Below, piece after piece: positions 1 through 10,688 of a DNA stretch of 64,000 nucleotides. The position numbers and the translations under genes are program-made. This stretch comes from Mercurialis annua (Eukaryota > Streptophyta > Magnoliopsida > Malpighiales > Euphorbiaceae). The notes under the pieces are model-generated. The model worked only from the letters and a program-made list of their open reading frames with translations. It did not search any database and was not told the origin of the DNA. Location: positions 10,976,501 through 11,040,500 of the forward strand of contig NC_065576.1 in the NCBI RefSeq assembly GCF_937616625.2, written 5' to 3'. Positions within the stretch are counted from its first letter, which is position 1; every line of letters begins with the position of its first letter.

Positions 1-520
1 ACGAAATTAATTGTCATAATAATTGGTTAGTTGTGATAAATTTAATTTATCACAACACGTAATATAATGATAATGTGACAAAATTAATTGTCATTATAAT
101 TTGTCGACGGTGACAAATTTAATTTATCAAAATAAGTAATTTATCATAACGTGACGAAATTAATTGTCATTATAATTTGTCAACGGTGACAAATTTAATT
201 TATCACAACAAGTAAGTTATCATAACGTGACGAAATTAATTGTCATTATAATTAGTTAGCTGTGACAAAAAAAAATTATCACAACAAGTAAGTTATCATA
301 ATGTGACGAACTTAATTGTCATTACAGTTTGTCATCGGTGACAAATATAATTTATCACAACAAATAATATATTATAACATGACGAAATTAATTGTCATTA
401 TAAGTTGTTAACGGTGACAAATTTAATTTATCACAAGAAGAAATTTATCATTACGTGACGAAATTAATTGTCATTATTATTAGGTAGCTGTAACAAAATT
501 AATTTGTCACAACAAGCTAT
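1..520. repeat. 76-bp subterminal tandem repeats
   Basis: About six and a half copies of a 76-bp unit. The phrase gtgacgaaattaattgtcat or a close variant starts near 75, 151, 227, 303, 379 and 455. Each unit also contains an inverted pair of the type ggtgacaaat...atttatcac, so each could fold or bind protein as an inverted dimer. The position near one side of the CACTA element and the shared GTGACAAA motif with the 9817-9925 terminus suggest transposase-binding subterminal repeats. Confidence 0.8.
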
Positions 521-845
521 TATTTCCATTTTTATCGATACCAAAATAATTGAATACGGTAATTTGTTGCTAAAATCAATGAATAAAAAACAAAATCAAT
601 TCAAATATTACATAAAATTATCAATGATTAAGTCTTTAATAACACTGAAATAACCGATCGTATGAAACATGTAAACTATTTGCTATAAAGAAAAGAAACT
701 AAATTAGGCCTAACTTTTGATATAGGAGACGTCCATCTTCTTTCATTCAATTCCAATCTGCAAGAAAAAAAATACGTTTATTATATACACTTTTATTTTC
801 AAACTGACATAATTAAGTGAATAATTTTCAAATTATAGAAAAAAA

Positions 846-3800
846 TTAAAAGCGTAAAGAATTAAAAAATATATTTAAGTAAGCCGTCACATACCAATCA
901 TTAGATGGTTCGTCATCAAGAGATTTTTCACAGCCATCGATACATGTTTCGTCGCCATCAATAGATATTTCTTCATCATCTTTTGCATTCAACATTTGTT
1001 GAACAAGATGCTTGAGTTTGCTATATGATTGAGAAATGTTATCAATTTTCACCTGTTGATTTTGAATTTGGTCATTTAGTTCTTTAACTTGCTTTTCAGT
1101 CTCAAACTTCTCTGCTTGTAAACGAGCTTCAAACTCTGATTCTTTAGCTGTTATCCGTTTGGCTCCATATCCGAGTCCACGAGCATAACCAGACTTCGGT
1201 ATATCCAAAACCTTTTGTAGAATTTTCCTCCCATCAATTGCAACGCCTTCCTCGAGTGCTTTTGAGCGAATAGCTTCCATTTGTTCCTAATTAATTAAAT
1301 ATGCTTTAATAACACTTTATAAAATTGTGTTTAGATAACTATATATATAAAAAAAGAACTTACGTATTTTTCTCCAGCTTCTGGGTCAATCCATGAGCCG
1401 TCTTTTTTACGGTGTGCTTGACTGTAGAGCCTCATTTCAGGTGGCTCTTCATCAATGACTTCAGATGTTTCCTATAACGTTCATACAATTGATTAAAAAC
1501 TAAATGATAAAGAATTTAAATACGAAATCAAAAACAGATTACATATAAACTCATATTTACCATTTCATACAAACGTTGGCAATAAGACTTTGATCCCGAA
1601 GTGTGAGAAAAGGTCACTTTCTTGCGATTATTAATGTTTACAGTGCTTCGAGCCTATTATAATAAAGCCAACACATAAAGGTTTTAAAGGTACATATCAT
1701 ATTATCAATAATAAAAGTTTTATATAATTAGATATAAACTATTTTAACCAAAATAGTAGAGATATTCGTATCTCAGAAGCATAACTCGTAAACATGCCAA
1801 ATACTCGGCGAAGTACAAGCATTTTCTCGAGTTATGTTAATTATGTAGACATCTGAACTCGAGGTAAGGCATAAAACTCGAAGAGTTTCAAGCCTTTCAT
1901 CGAGTTTGAGCTTCTCAGATATGAACTAACTCGAGGAAGGAAAAAATACTCTACGAGATCATTCATTCCTCGAGATTTTCATTTCTGTATAAGCTCATTT
2001 TCGTGGAGAGGCTTTAAACTCGAAGTGTTTCAAGTCTAACCTCGAGTTTAAGCTTATTCAGAGTTAAAATAAATCATGAAAAGGCTAAAAATCATTTAAT
2101 ATTGAAATCCTTTGAACAAACCTCGTATTTTCGTTCAGAACACAATATGTGAAGCTAATTTAGATATAATTGGAAACATACTACCAACTAATTAGATAAT
2201 AAAGTACTCATTTTTAGCAAACGATATTAGACAATTGTATATAAAATTGAAACATTACCTTAAAGTGTGCATGTTCATCAAAATGTTCACATAGGTTCTT
2301 CCAATCGTTAATTTTTACATCCTTGGGTGGATGTTTTTCAGCTTCTTCACGAGTAGGGAACGTCTTATAGTGTAAGTGACACTGATACTTGAAATTTCTA
2401 AATCGTCTAGCCATCATTCCATATACTACTTCTCTTGCATGTGGATCACTTAAATCAATCTCAAATTCACCCTATCAATAAAAAAACATATGAATAGTCA
2501 CATATTATAAGAATACAATTATTCGAAATAACAAGTATGCTATAAAATAATTATTAATTTTACCTGAATAGTTGTAAGTAAGGCTTCCTTTTGTTCAGCG
2601 TTTATTTGAGACCAATAAAGTTTACCTAGCGGTGCCATTAATCGAGTGACAATACCAATTTCCATTTTGAATATCTTTTCTGAAGGACCAATTGGTAATC
2701 TATTTGTTTTTGCAATCACAATTCCACCAATTTTTGAACCATCTTTAGTCATTTTTTTAACTTCAAATCCTCTAGCTTTACCTCTACCATTCTTTTTTGG
2801 AAGAGGACCTAAGAAGTACAACAGTTTACCTCATGTTAGTTTGCTTTTTGTTTCCAAATTGATATGTACCTTTTTAAAAAAATAATTTATATGCAGTTTG
2901 TAAACGTTATAGTGACTGAATATAAACTATATGTGAACCATAAGTCAACCTCAGAAAACAAAAAACAAACACAGAATAGAGAAATACGTAAGAAATACAA
3001 AACTTTACCTCATACTAGTTTGCTGCTCTATTAAACTTTATATGTAATTATCATACTATTTTAAAATTTCATATGTATGTCTTATACTATTTTTAAATTT
3101 AAATGCAGTTTTTAAGACGTTTTTGTGCCCAAATATGAATCTTATGTCAACCGCATGAAACACAAAATAATCACAAAAAAGAGAAACAAATTAATATGTA
3201 TGTCTTATACTATTCTTAAACTATTTTTAAATTAAAACACATTTCTTTTTGGGAAGAAGACCTAAGAAATACTACAGTTTATCTCATGTTAGTTTTCTTC
3301 TCAATTCAAATTGATATGTATCTTTTATACTATTTTTAATTTTTATTTAGATGCAGTTTTTTATAGGTTTTTGTAACCTAATATGAACCTTATGTCAACC
3401 GTATGTCAACTTTATGAAACACAAAATAGAGAAAAAAAAACGAATTGCAAAAAATATAAGGTAAAAAATAACTTGAAAACAATATTTCCATTCCAGAAAA
3501 AGCATTGAAACACAATTTCATTTGTTAATTATATCAATTCTCTAAGCAAAATAAATGAAACACAAAATAAATTCAACCTAACCTTCATCAACGTTTGTTG
3601 GTTCACCGGACATGGTTTCAGTTTCACCATCCCTGTTAACTTCAGCAGCCACTGGTATTGCAGTTGAATCATCACGGTGGTTGTGATGTTCAATACTATT
3701 TGGGTTTTGAATTGGAGGAGACGGAGATGTTGTGTTCACCAAAGGAGGAATAGGTTCCGACTCAGTTTCGGTAGTCTGAGATTGTTGTGATATATTTTTC

Positions 3801-3901
3801 ATCGATGGTTTGTCATTCCCCTTCCTCAAATGAGCTTTCAGTCTAGCTGACCTTTGTAATTCGTTAAACGATATAACTCTTTTTCTAGTATTAAGTGACA
3901 T
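846..3901 (-). CDS. TNPA-like plant transposase (Ptta/En/Spm family, Transposase_24), six exons
   Basis: Six exons join in frame on the minus strand with consensus splice sites: 3901-3583, 2808-2564, 2471-2259, 1653-1561, 1471-1364 and 1286-846, giving about 470 residues. The N-terminal exon (MSLNTRKRV...) is Ser/Pro/Thr-rich and low complexity. Exon 2 carries the conserved KNGRGKARGFEV...GKLYWSQI block. Exon 3 has RRFRNFKYQCHLHY and DWKNLCEHF. Exon 4 has KKVTFSHTSGSKSY, exon 5 has PEMRLYSQAHRKKDGSWIDP, and exon 6 is an acidic coiled-coil tail. This order matches the PF03004 family, the accessory DNA-binding protein of CACTA elements. The frame has no disabling change. A good donor (GTATGTG) near 885 means the last exon may instead end early, at an acceptor near 765. 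A CTCGA motif cluster lies in the exon 3/4 intron and another lies upstream of the start. Confidence 0.8.
1755..2060. promoter_or_regulatory. CTCGA motif cluster A (intronic)
   Basis: This segment of the exon 3/exon 4 intron of the TNPA-like gene holds many copies of CTCGAG, ACTCGA and TCGAGT in both orientations, for example aactcgaggtaagg and aaactcgaagtgtttcaag. It also contains two longer related half-copies, around 1880-1915 and 2008-2050. The density is far above that of the AT-rich surroundings. A role as binding sites is inference. Confidence 0.45.
2790..3480. repeat. Degenerate direct duplication within TNPA intron 1
   Basis: The exon 2 acceptor region near 2790-2890 (gaagaggacctaagaagtac, then cctcatgttagtttgc) recurs in decayed form near 3248-3320 (gaagaagacctaagaaatac, then tctcatgttagttttc), with a partial third copy near 3000-3060. 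A companion phrase (cttatgtcaaccg) appears at about 3140 and 3390. The intron therefore grew by local duplication that copied the exon border. Confidence 0.55.
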
Positions 3902-4224
3902 TGTTCAGAAAATCGTTGAAACAAATTGAATTGAAGAACAAGTATGGTGAGAATTATTTGTAATTTTTTTTATGATCGATATTTTGATAAGAACAAAGAA
4001 ACCACTTTATTTTGTCATTCAACAACGTGATTCCTGCAATTATGGTTAATGCCAAAGAAGTTTCCTTTTAGAGGGAACTTCTTTAATTAAAAAATTAAAT
4101 AAGGAACAAATTATTTTCGTTTCCCTCTCTTTTTTTTTCGTTTCCCTCCTATTTTAATATTTTTTCCCTCCTAATAAATTCGTTTTTAAATTTTCCTGAT
4201 TTGATTTGCCAAAATCGTGTCAAA

Positions 4225-4410
4225 TCTAATCAGTTTGAGATATATTCTGAAAATCTTGTTGGAGAAATATTGTTTTTTACTCGAGGTAGTAGAGAAAGTC
4301 GACGAGTTTTATATGTTTCATCGAATATATGCTCTACTGAACTCGTCATAACTCGATGACATGGAAAATATTCGACGAGTTTAAACAATATACTCGAGTT
4401 AAAATCTATT
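4225..4410. promoter_or_regulatory. CTCGA motif cluster B, upstream of the TNPA-like start
   Basis: Copies of actcgagg, gtcgacgagt, actcgtcataactcgatg, ttcgacgagt and actcgagt lie about 330-510 bp upstream of the minus-strand ATG at 3901. The motif is the same as in clusters A and C. The position before a gene start suggests a promoter or operator-like site, but this is inference. Confidence 0.45.
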
Positions 4411-4826
4411 TTTTTCAACTTAATCCAAATATCACCACTTTCCTTTAGATATAGAAGCAAAATGCAAAATAAAAAGTCTTTGTTTCCCATATTAAAAGCA
4501 AAACAAAGAGTCTAATGTTGATAAATGGTTGATTTTATGCTTATTTATGATTAGATATCAAAAATTTATGTGTTATTCAACGTAATAGTTGACCACTCCA
4601 TTTTTATCGCTCTAACATAAATATTTCAAAACAATATTTTGTCTTAATTTTTTTGGAGGTAATATATGCCTTTTGCAAATAAATTGCAACAATAAGAAAT
4701 TTTTCCACTTTTGCCTATTCTTATAATTTATTTTAATGTTTTTAATTAGTATAATTTGAATTTTTAATAGCTAAATTTATTCCGTTGAATATGATTTTAC
4801 TCGCATAACCATTATTAAAATTGTAT

Positions 4827-4943
4827 TTTAGGGTTTAGGGTTTAGGGCTTAGGGTTTAGGGTTTAGGGCTTAGGGTTAGGGTTTAGGGTTTAGGGCTTAG
4901 GGTTAGGGTTTAGGGTTTTGGGTTAGGATTAGTGTTAGGGTTA
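4827..4943. repeat. Interstitial telomere-type repeats (TTTAGGG)n
   Basis: About sixteen heptamers of TTTAGGG and variants CTTAGGG and TTAGGG run head to tail, decaying at the right into ttagggttagg and tagtgttaggg. TTTAGGG is the common plant telomere unit. The tract lies inside the CACTA element, upstream of the TNPA-like gene, so it is interstitial rather than a chromosome end. Confidence 0.9.
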
Positions 4944-4972
4944 GAAAAAACAACATTAATTAGCAACATTCA

Positions 4973-5050
4973 ATTTTTTTTAATGACCGCTAAAAAAATA
5001 AAACAATATTTAATTTATTTTTTTAATGACCGCTAAAAAAATAAAACAAT
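4973..5050. repeat. Short tandem duplication
   Basis: The phrase taatgaccgctaaaaaaata and its continuation aaacaat occur twice, about 43 bp apart, immediately after the telomere-like tract. No coding potential is seen. Confidence 0.7.
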
Positions 5051-6407
5051 TAATATTTTATTTAGTTTTCCAAGGACATCCATTTTTCATATCGTTGACA
5101 TAAAAAACCTCATGTATACTTGAGAACTGAACACGAAAGAATGATTTGTTTCAATTCCATTTTTACATTAACAAAGCAATGTGGCAAAATTTACATGAAG
5201 TTAATTTTATGAATTTTGATAAAAATTAAGAGAACTTAAAATATACGTTACATGTGCCTCAATTTAACGTTGCATGTGCCTCAACTTACGTGAGATGTAA
5301 AAATGAACCTACAACTTCAACCTACTCGTAAAATAAGACATGATTTCATCACAAATAAACTAACTCGTTTTTAAGTACATAAATCTCAAATTCATGTACA
5401 TATCTTGCAACCAAGCACTTTTGCAATTTTGAAAACAGATTGGTTCAGGCAGTACACACTTTAATAATCACAAGTTATGAGTAGCACACACGAACATGTT
5501 ATTATGTCGTTGCATTCTATAAAGTTTATACATTTAATAATGTACGTAATTTAAAATTTTATGAAACAAATTATCAAAAATATATAGATCATATCATAAT
5601 ATATTAATAATTTTAAATGTTTAAATATTAAAAAATCGACTCAACCAAAAAATAAAAGCTTAAAGACTGATGTAATCAAAATATTAATTACATATTTTTA
5701 AAATTTAAATATTTAAATTTATAAAATATTAACATTTATTCAAATTTTCTAGATCATAATCCTTTTTTCTACGGATTTAGATATTTAAATATTAAAAATT
5801 GGTGGAAAAGAAAAATAAAAGCTAAAAGACCAATGTAACAAATTAATTACATATTTGTAATTCATAAATATTTAAATTTATCAATTTTTATTCTTTGGCT
5901 TTATAAGAAAAGTTAATCAATAAAAGTCATCTAACTATCCTAATTTATAACAATTTAACAAACTTAAATTTAAAGTTTTGTCAAAAAAAATATTAGTGTA
6001 CAATGATCTAGAATTAACAAGTGTTAATATTCAAATTTGATAATAGCATTCAGAAATATTCATACTTGGTAATAACATTTCAGACCTACTAATAACACAT
6101 GAGTTTATCACAATTAAACCTACTTATGTTCAAATACATAAACCTCCAAATTCAAAATACTAAATCCATAATCAACAGCTATGCATATACATCTGCTCCA
6201 CGTCTTCAAAACTGCACCTCCAAGTCTCCAAAACAGCGTATCCAGAATTAGATATTTAGAACCAACTATGCAATCAGCCACCCATCTTATCTGCAATTTG
6301 GAAAACAGAGAATATTTCAGGAAGAAAAGTAATGCCCTGAAACCAAATGAATGACAGCATACAGATATGAAATAATCAAAATATTTTGGTTGTTACTAAC
6401 CTTAACT
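5051..6407. other. AT-rich non-coding stretch inside the CACTA element
   Basis: No gene is seen. It holds a degenerate direct repeat of roughly 110 bp (about 5615-5722 and 5775-5880, both with atttaaatattaaaaa and aaataaaagct). A small phrase repeat (gcatgtgcctcaa) lies near 5250-5285. Confidence 0.5.
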
Positions 6408-7685
6408 CTACGGTGTATGTGGAGGTGAAGGATCATGTGCTCCCAAGGTGCCGAAACAAGCCTTCCATCGGCGATGTGACCTTCGTTGTTCTCTTTTAAT
6501 CTCTTCGATAGATGTTTCAATATTAGTCAACCTGGACTTTGTTTCATTTAACAAAGAAAGTACTTCCTCTTCAAAAGCTCCCCTTCGCTTCGGCTTTCTT
6601 GGTCGCCTCACTTCCTCCTCTCTTGGTTGATCTATACCGACATCATCCCTCACCACCTCACCTTGACCATTCTCGGTTTCCAGTTCTCTACTTACATTAT
6701 CCTCATCTTCGTCACAGTCATCTTCTATTTCTGCTTTTCTTCCCTTTCCTCTTCTCGGCTGGCCAGTTTTAATTAAATAACAATTTCGGTCCTTTACATT
6801 CATCAATTCTCCATCCATATCAAGAATGTCGGCTTTACGGAGCATAGTTTCATTAAGATACGCATCCCCCAAACATTCCATCTTATGCAAATCATCCTCA
6901 TCAATAGCACTATGAAGCAATGCTATACAAGTTACTAAATGACCATTTCCAAGTGCAACTTTAGATGATGTTGCCATGGTCATCATGCTTTTAAAAATTA
7001 AGTGTATGAAATCAACACTTTTTGCCGAACGTCGCACTAAATAGTCAAGTACTAGTAAATCATCCTTCGTTACTCTATTCGACTCCTTTTTACCACATAT
7101 AGAATGACAAAGGAACTTATGAAATATAAGATATGATGGTTCAATTATGAGTCCATTAGGAGCTTGTTGTAAATCGACCGAGTCTTCACCGGTCAATTGC
7201 TTCCATACTCTATTAACATCAAAATTTGAAGGACAACCTCTAATGCCAACTTTAGGCAACTTCAATTTCTGATTCATAAAATCATACCCTATGCTATAAT
7301 CAACCCCTTTTATTCTAAAAGAAATTGCTTTTTCATTCTTAGAGGCATAATTCAAGGTGGTATAAAATTCTCTAGTTAACTCTTTATAAACTTGATACTT
7401 ACCATGTGCAATAAAATTTAAACCCATTCTACCAACTATTTCATCAATTTTTGATTTCAAACCCATCCTAGTCAACAAAGCATAATCAAAATATCTAGGT
7501 ATAACAATAGGCTTGCGTGAAATAGTTTCGTAACGAATACCTTCTTCGTCGGAGAAAATTAGAAATGGGCAATCATAATTTGAGGACAAATCTTCTCTTG
7601 TAACAAATTTCGGAGGCATAGTTGAACTTGATGATTTCCCTTTTGAAGCAACTCTTTTAGCTCGTCCCTTTGTTGATGCCATCAT
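6408..7685 (-). CDS. ATHILA-ORF1-like / putative plant transposon protein
   Basis: A single uninterrupted frame of 425 residues that starts MMASTKGRAKRVASKG, a basic N-terminus. Residues about 40-270 resemble the ATHILA ORF1 / putative plant transposon domain seen scattered through plant mobile elements: YALLTRMGLKSKIDEIVGRM, REFYTTLNYA and ISFRIKGVDYSIGYDFMNQ are typical blocks. A Lys/Arg and acidic low-complexity stretch follows, then a C-terminal coiled coil (SLLNETKSRLTNIETSIEEI). The molecular function of this family is unknown. Here it occupies part of the space where a CACTA element would carry TNPD. The frame is intact. Cluster C of CTCGA motifs lies 170-375 bp upstream. The family call rests on motif recognition only. 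Confidence 0.6.
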   Translation of the reverse strand: MMASTKGRAKRVASKGKSSSSTMPPKFVTREDLSSNYDCPFLIFSDEEGIRYETISRKPIVIPRYFDYALLTRMGLKSKIDEIVGRMGLNFIAHGKYQVYKELTREFYTTLNYASKNEKAISFRIKGVDYSIGYDFMNQKLKLPKVGIRGCPSNFDVNRVWKQLTGEDSVDLQQAPNGLIIEPSYLIFHKFLCHSICGKKESNRVTKDDLLVLDYLVRRSAKSVDFIHLIFKSMMTMATSSKVALGNGHLVTCIALLHSAIDEDDLHKMECLGDAYLNETMLRKADILDMDGELMNVKDRNCYLIKTGQPRRGKGRKAEIEDDCDEDEDNVSRELETENGQGEVVRDDVGIDQPREEEVRRPRKPKRRGAFEEEVLSLLNETKSRLTNIETSIEEIKREQRRSHRRWKACFGTLGAHDPSPPHTP

Positions 7686-7854
7686 TTTGGTTAATGATTT
7701 GATAAGATTATGATAGCAATTTGATGAATTTAGAGGCTAGGTTTCGGGTTGTGGAATGGGGAAGATTTAGAGAAATTTTTTTTTTCACTTGTTTTGATTC
7801 TAGGTTTCTAAAGAAAAGTGGGAGGTTTAATTTTCAATTGCAGTAATTTTCAAA

Positions 7855-8060
7855 ATAAATCGAGGTGGGTCTAAATACTCGACGAAAACAAAGCCTGAAA
7901 TCGAGTTTGGCATAACTGGACTAGCATAAACTCGATGTTAGGTTTAAACTCGTCGAATATTAACCCATCATTGAGTTTATGCAGCACTGAACAGAAACAA
8001 ACTCGATGTTAGGCTTAAAACTCGTCGAGTATTTAGCCAGACATCGAGTATTTACTTGTC
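7855..8060. promoter_or_regulatory. CTCGA motif cluster C, upstream of the 7685 start
   Basis: About eight CTCGA/TCGAG motifs in roughly 200 bp, including palindromic pairs such as actcgtcgagt and the repeated phrase aaactcgatgttagg (near 7938 and 8000). It sits 170-375 bp upstream of the minus-strand ATG at 7685, mirroring cluster B before the TNPA-like gene. Confidence 0.45.
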
Positions 8061-8483
8061 CAGTTCTTTATATGCACATACCCTAATTAAAATAATAATT
8101 TTAATCATTTAAATTATTAAAACTATAACAAATTAATTGAAATCTCAAAATTTTAAATTATTGATTTCATTTTTTTACCCTTGAAAAAATGCCTCTATTG
8201 AAAACATTAATTTATTTTCAACACCCTTTAAATTTTTTATTCCAATTTTATCCTCATCTAAGGTATATGTCTCTTTAGTGTGTGTCTAATGTATCATATA
8301 ATTTACCTCTCCTTTTTTCATATAGCGGGAAATACCCATTTGATATTGCAAAATTTGATTTCATTCCTAAATAATCAAAACTCTTTTCTTCCTTCCTAAT
8401 TTGCCTTAAGCATACTTAAACCTAAATCCATAGTGACTACACGGGCTGCCACTGAGAACGACGGTAATATCAGAATCGCTGAT

Positions 8484-9855
8484 ATGGGTAAGAAATCCGT
8501 TGCAAAAAAAGCTTCAAAAAACAAAAAGGTAGTGTCAACCGGAGAAGCTTCAGTTCCTCCATCTCCTGTGCAGTTGAGTAAGAAGAGACATGCAAATGAT
8601 TCACCTCCGAAATCGAAGAAACACAAAGGCATTTCCAGAACTGAATCCAAGCAATCTCCTCCTAAGGTATGATTTCATTAGTTTATAAGTCAATTAAGAA
8701 CCTACTGCATTAGAATTGTTTTATGTCTTAAAATAATAAATTGACTCTGTTTATATGATTGTTTGAAATTATGTTTAAGTATGCTTGTTTGGAATTATGT
8801 TTATATAAAATTGTGGTTAGGTTGGTTGGTAGATAGTTTTGAAGGTACAGTTATGAACTCTATTTTTTTAGGGTACTGAAATTTCAGTTTTTGAAGGTTA
8901 ATTCCTCCATTCTACTGGGTTTGACAATGAAATTTCAGGTTTTGATTTGGTTATTTTTGGGCATTGTATTGAGAGGAATGTTAGAAATTATTATGAACTC
9001 TAAATTACCCTTACTAATTGGCAGCTAAGTAGGATGGACAATTTACTCAATCAACATTCATGTATTGGAAACTTGGCGTTTCAGACACAAAATTGCAATT
9101 TTTATTATGGAAAATCTTGAAATAACAATGACTTGACGTCTACGTGTCCATATCTAAGTGTCTTGTTTACAAGTTTCCGAGTCCGTGTTACATAGCTTGG
9201 CAGTTTTAGTGTACATTTATGTAGATACTGGGAGACTTTTATGTTGGAGCTCTAAAATTTGAAAGCTTGAAGTGAACCTGAGCCAGCTTAGTGTTGTTTT
9301 ACTTGCCTTGGAGGTTTATTACCTTAACCTACAAAATGTTACTTTTTGCACTGCTGAATTGGACCAGCAGTTTTACTTTGACAAGCACTATAAATATCTG
9401 AAAAAGAGTGCTGTAAATCTGTGTGCATACTATGGGTTTAATTTCTGGCTTTTGTTATTTTCCGAATTCCTATTTTCGTCTGGCTCATGTCAACATGTTC
9501 TTTGTGAAATTTTTGATATCTAACTGTTTTCACTCTAATTTCCATACAGCTATGGCAGTTTAAAGTAAGCCGAGAAGATCGTGTTCACTCGAAGATTGAT
9601 ACGCGCATGTCATACGATGTCATTTCTGATATCAAATCGACTCTGACTCCAGGTGAATTGGAAAAGTTTAGACAATCTTGCTTTGGCTACTTTCTTGATA
9701 TTCCCAAGATCAAAGTGCAAAATCAGATCATACATTGTTTATTGTTGAGGGAGGTGGAGCAGCTAAAGAAGTCTGAATTGTGGTTTGAGGTTGGCGGTCA
9801 TAGGCTGAAATTCGGACAAAATATAGTTTGTCACATATTTTTTTGTCACAACTAA
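8484..9855 (+). pseudogene. DUF1985 gene fragment captured in the CACTA element
   Basis: Exon 1 (8484-8666) encodes a Lys-rich, probably nuclear N-terminus (MGKKSVAKKASKNKK). A consensus intron (gtatga...tacag) runs to 9549. Exon 2 from 9550 encodes the start of a DUF1985 domain (FRQSCFGYFLDIPKIKVQNQ, then HCLLLREVEQLKKSELWFEV and GGHRLKFG). DUF1985 is normally followed by further domain sequence and often by a Ulp1-like cysteine protease in plant transposon-carried genes. Here the frame runs at about 9816 straight into the element's terminal repeat, which supplies the last dozen residues (NIVCHIFFCHN) and the stop. The rest of the domain and any protease are missing. An ATG at 8484 is chosen; upstream in-frame codons back to 8433 lack ATG. 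Confidence 0.65.
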
Positions 9856-9925
9856 CCTATTTATTATGACAAAATATAGTTTGTCACATATTTTTTTGTC
9901 ACAAGAAGCCAAATTTTTTGTAGTG
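9816..9925. repeat. CACTA right terminus with 53-bp subterminal duplication
   Basis: Two adjacent copies of a unit beginning gacaaaatatagtttgtcac and continuing with tttttttgtcaca are followed by agaagccaaattttttgtagtg. The last 12 bases are an inverted CACTA terminus. The bases just outside are tct, the possible 3-bp target duplication. Confidence 0.8.
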
Positions 9926-10410
9926 TCTCATTAAAATTTGGTTTATAGGCATTCATGTAGTTTAATTGTTGTTTTTAAATTTATGCTATTTTATGGATTC
10001 TCTTTTTTCTTTCTAGTAACCATGTGATCATTACTATAGCCTTTTCCTTTTGATAGAATAAGACTTTTTTACTTACCAAATTCATTTCATTTTATATTTT
10101 GATTATACAAATGTCAAGAAATCTGACATTTTAAGTATATCATAAATTTTATAATTAATATTCATTTAGAAATTACATGTGATTTCCTTTTTATTTATTT
10201 TATTTTAATATTATATTATAGCTATGATGATAAAAAAAGAATTTGCGTAATTCATTTTAGTTGCAAGAATTTTATAATTTTAAAATAATTTAGACTTTTT
10301 TTTGTAGACACTTGTTTTTATTTATAAACATTATTTTTCATTATTTTTTTTATAAGTATTAATTTTCATTATTTAAGCATAAGTTTTTATTTTTACACAT
10401 TTATACGTGA
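9926..10410. other. AT-rich intergenic stretch
   Basis: Non-coding AT-rich sequence between the CACTA terminus and the first Helitron end. No gene, RNA or clear repeat is seen. Confidence 0.4.
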
Positions 10411-10688
10411 CTAGTTTTGCATACTTGCTACACACGTGGCTCGTAATGTGACTCGTCAATTTGTGTATTAATTTCATTGTAATTCTATCAATATATTTTA
10501 TTTATAATCAGCATAAAATTATTTAAAATTAATATGTACAATATTTGCATTTATTACAGTTAAATTAATATGTACAAACAAACAGCCTCGGTCGTCTGTT
10601 GAGCAAAAACAAAACTATTATGAAATAATTCTTATGCTAGCTAATTAGATAATTTTTATTTGATAATATATAATGCTATTTACAATAA
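10411..10688 (-). mobile_element. Degenerate Helitron 3' end
   Basis: On the minus strand this ends gcaaaactag, preceded by a weakened hairpin (cacgtgtgtagcaagtatgc). It is a mutated relative of the intact Helitron end immediately to the right. Its 5' part appears cut off by that second copy. Confidence 0.5.

Larger units (their letters stand above)
1..9925 (-). mobile_element. CACTA (En/Spm) DNA transposon, left end outside the window
   Basis: The right boundary is seen directly: the sequence ends ttttttgtagtg at 9925, the inverse of the CACTACAAAAAA terminus of plant CACTA elements, followed by unrelated AT-rich DNA. Just inside lie two copies of a 53-bp unit rich in TTTGTCAC/GTGACAAA. The left part (1-520) is a 76-bp tandem array built on the same GTGACAAA/TTTGTCAC theme, as expected for subterminal transposase-binding repeats. 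Between them are a TNPA-like gene, an ATHILA-ORF1-like ORF (both minus strand) and a captured DUF1985 fragment (plus strand). No TNPD (Transposase_21) catalytic gene is visible where it would be expected, so I infer a non-autonomous or rearranged element. The left terminus and 3-bp target duplication cannot be checked here. Confidence 0.75.

Noticed and set aside
1..520. CRISPR-like array
   Set aside because: The 76-bp units are contiguous repeats without unique spacers, in a plant nuclear context.
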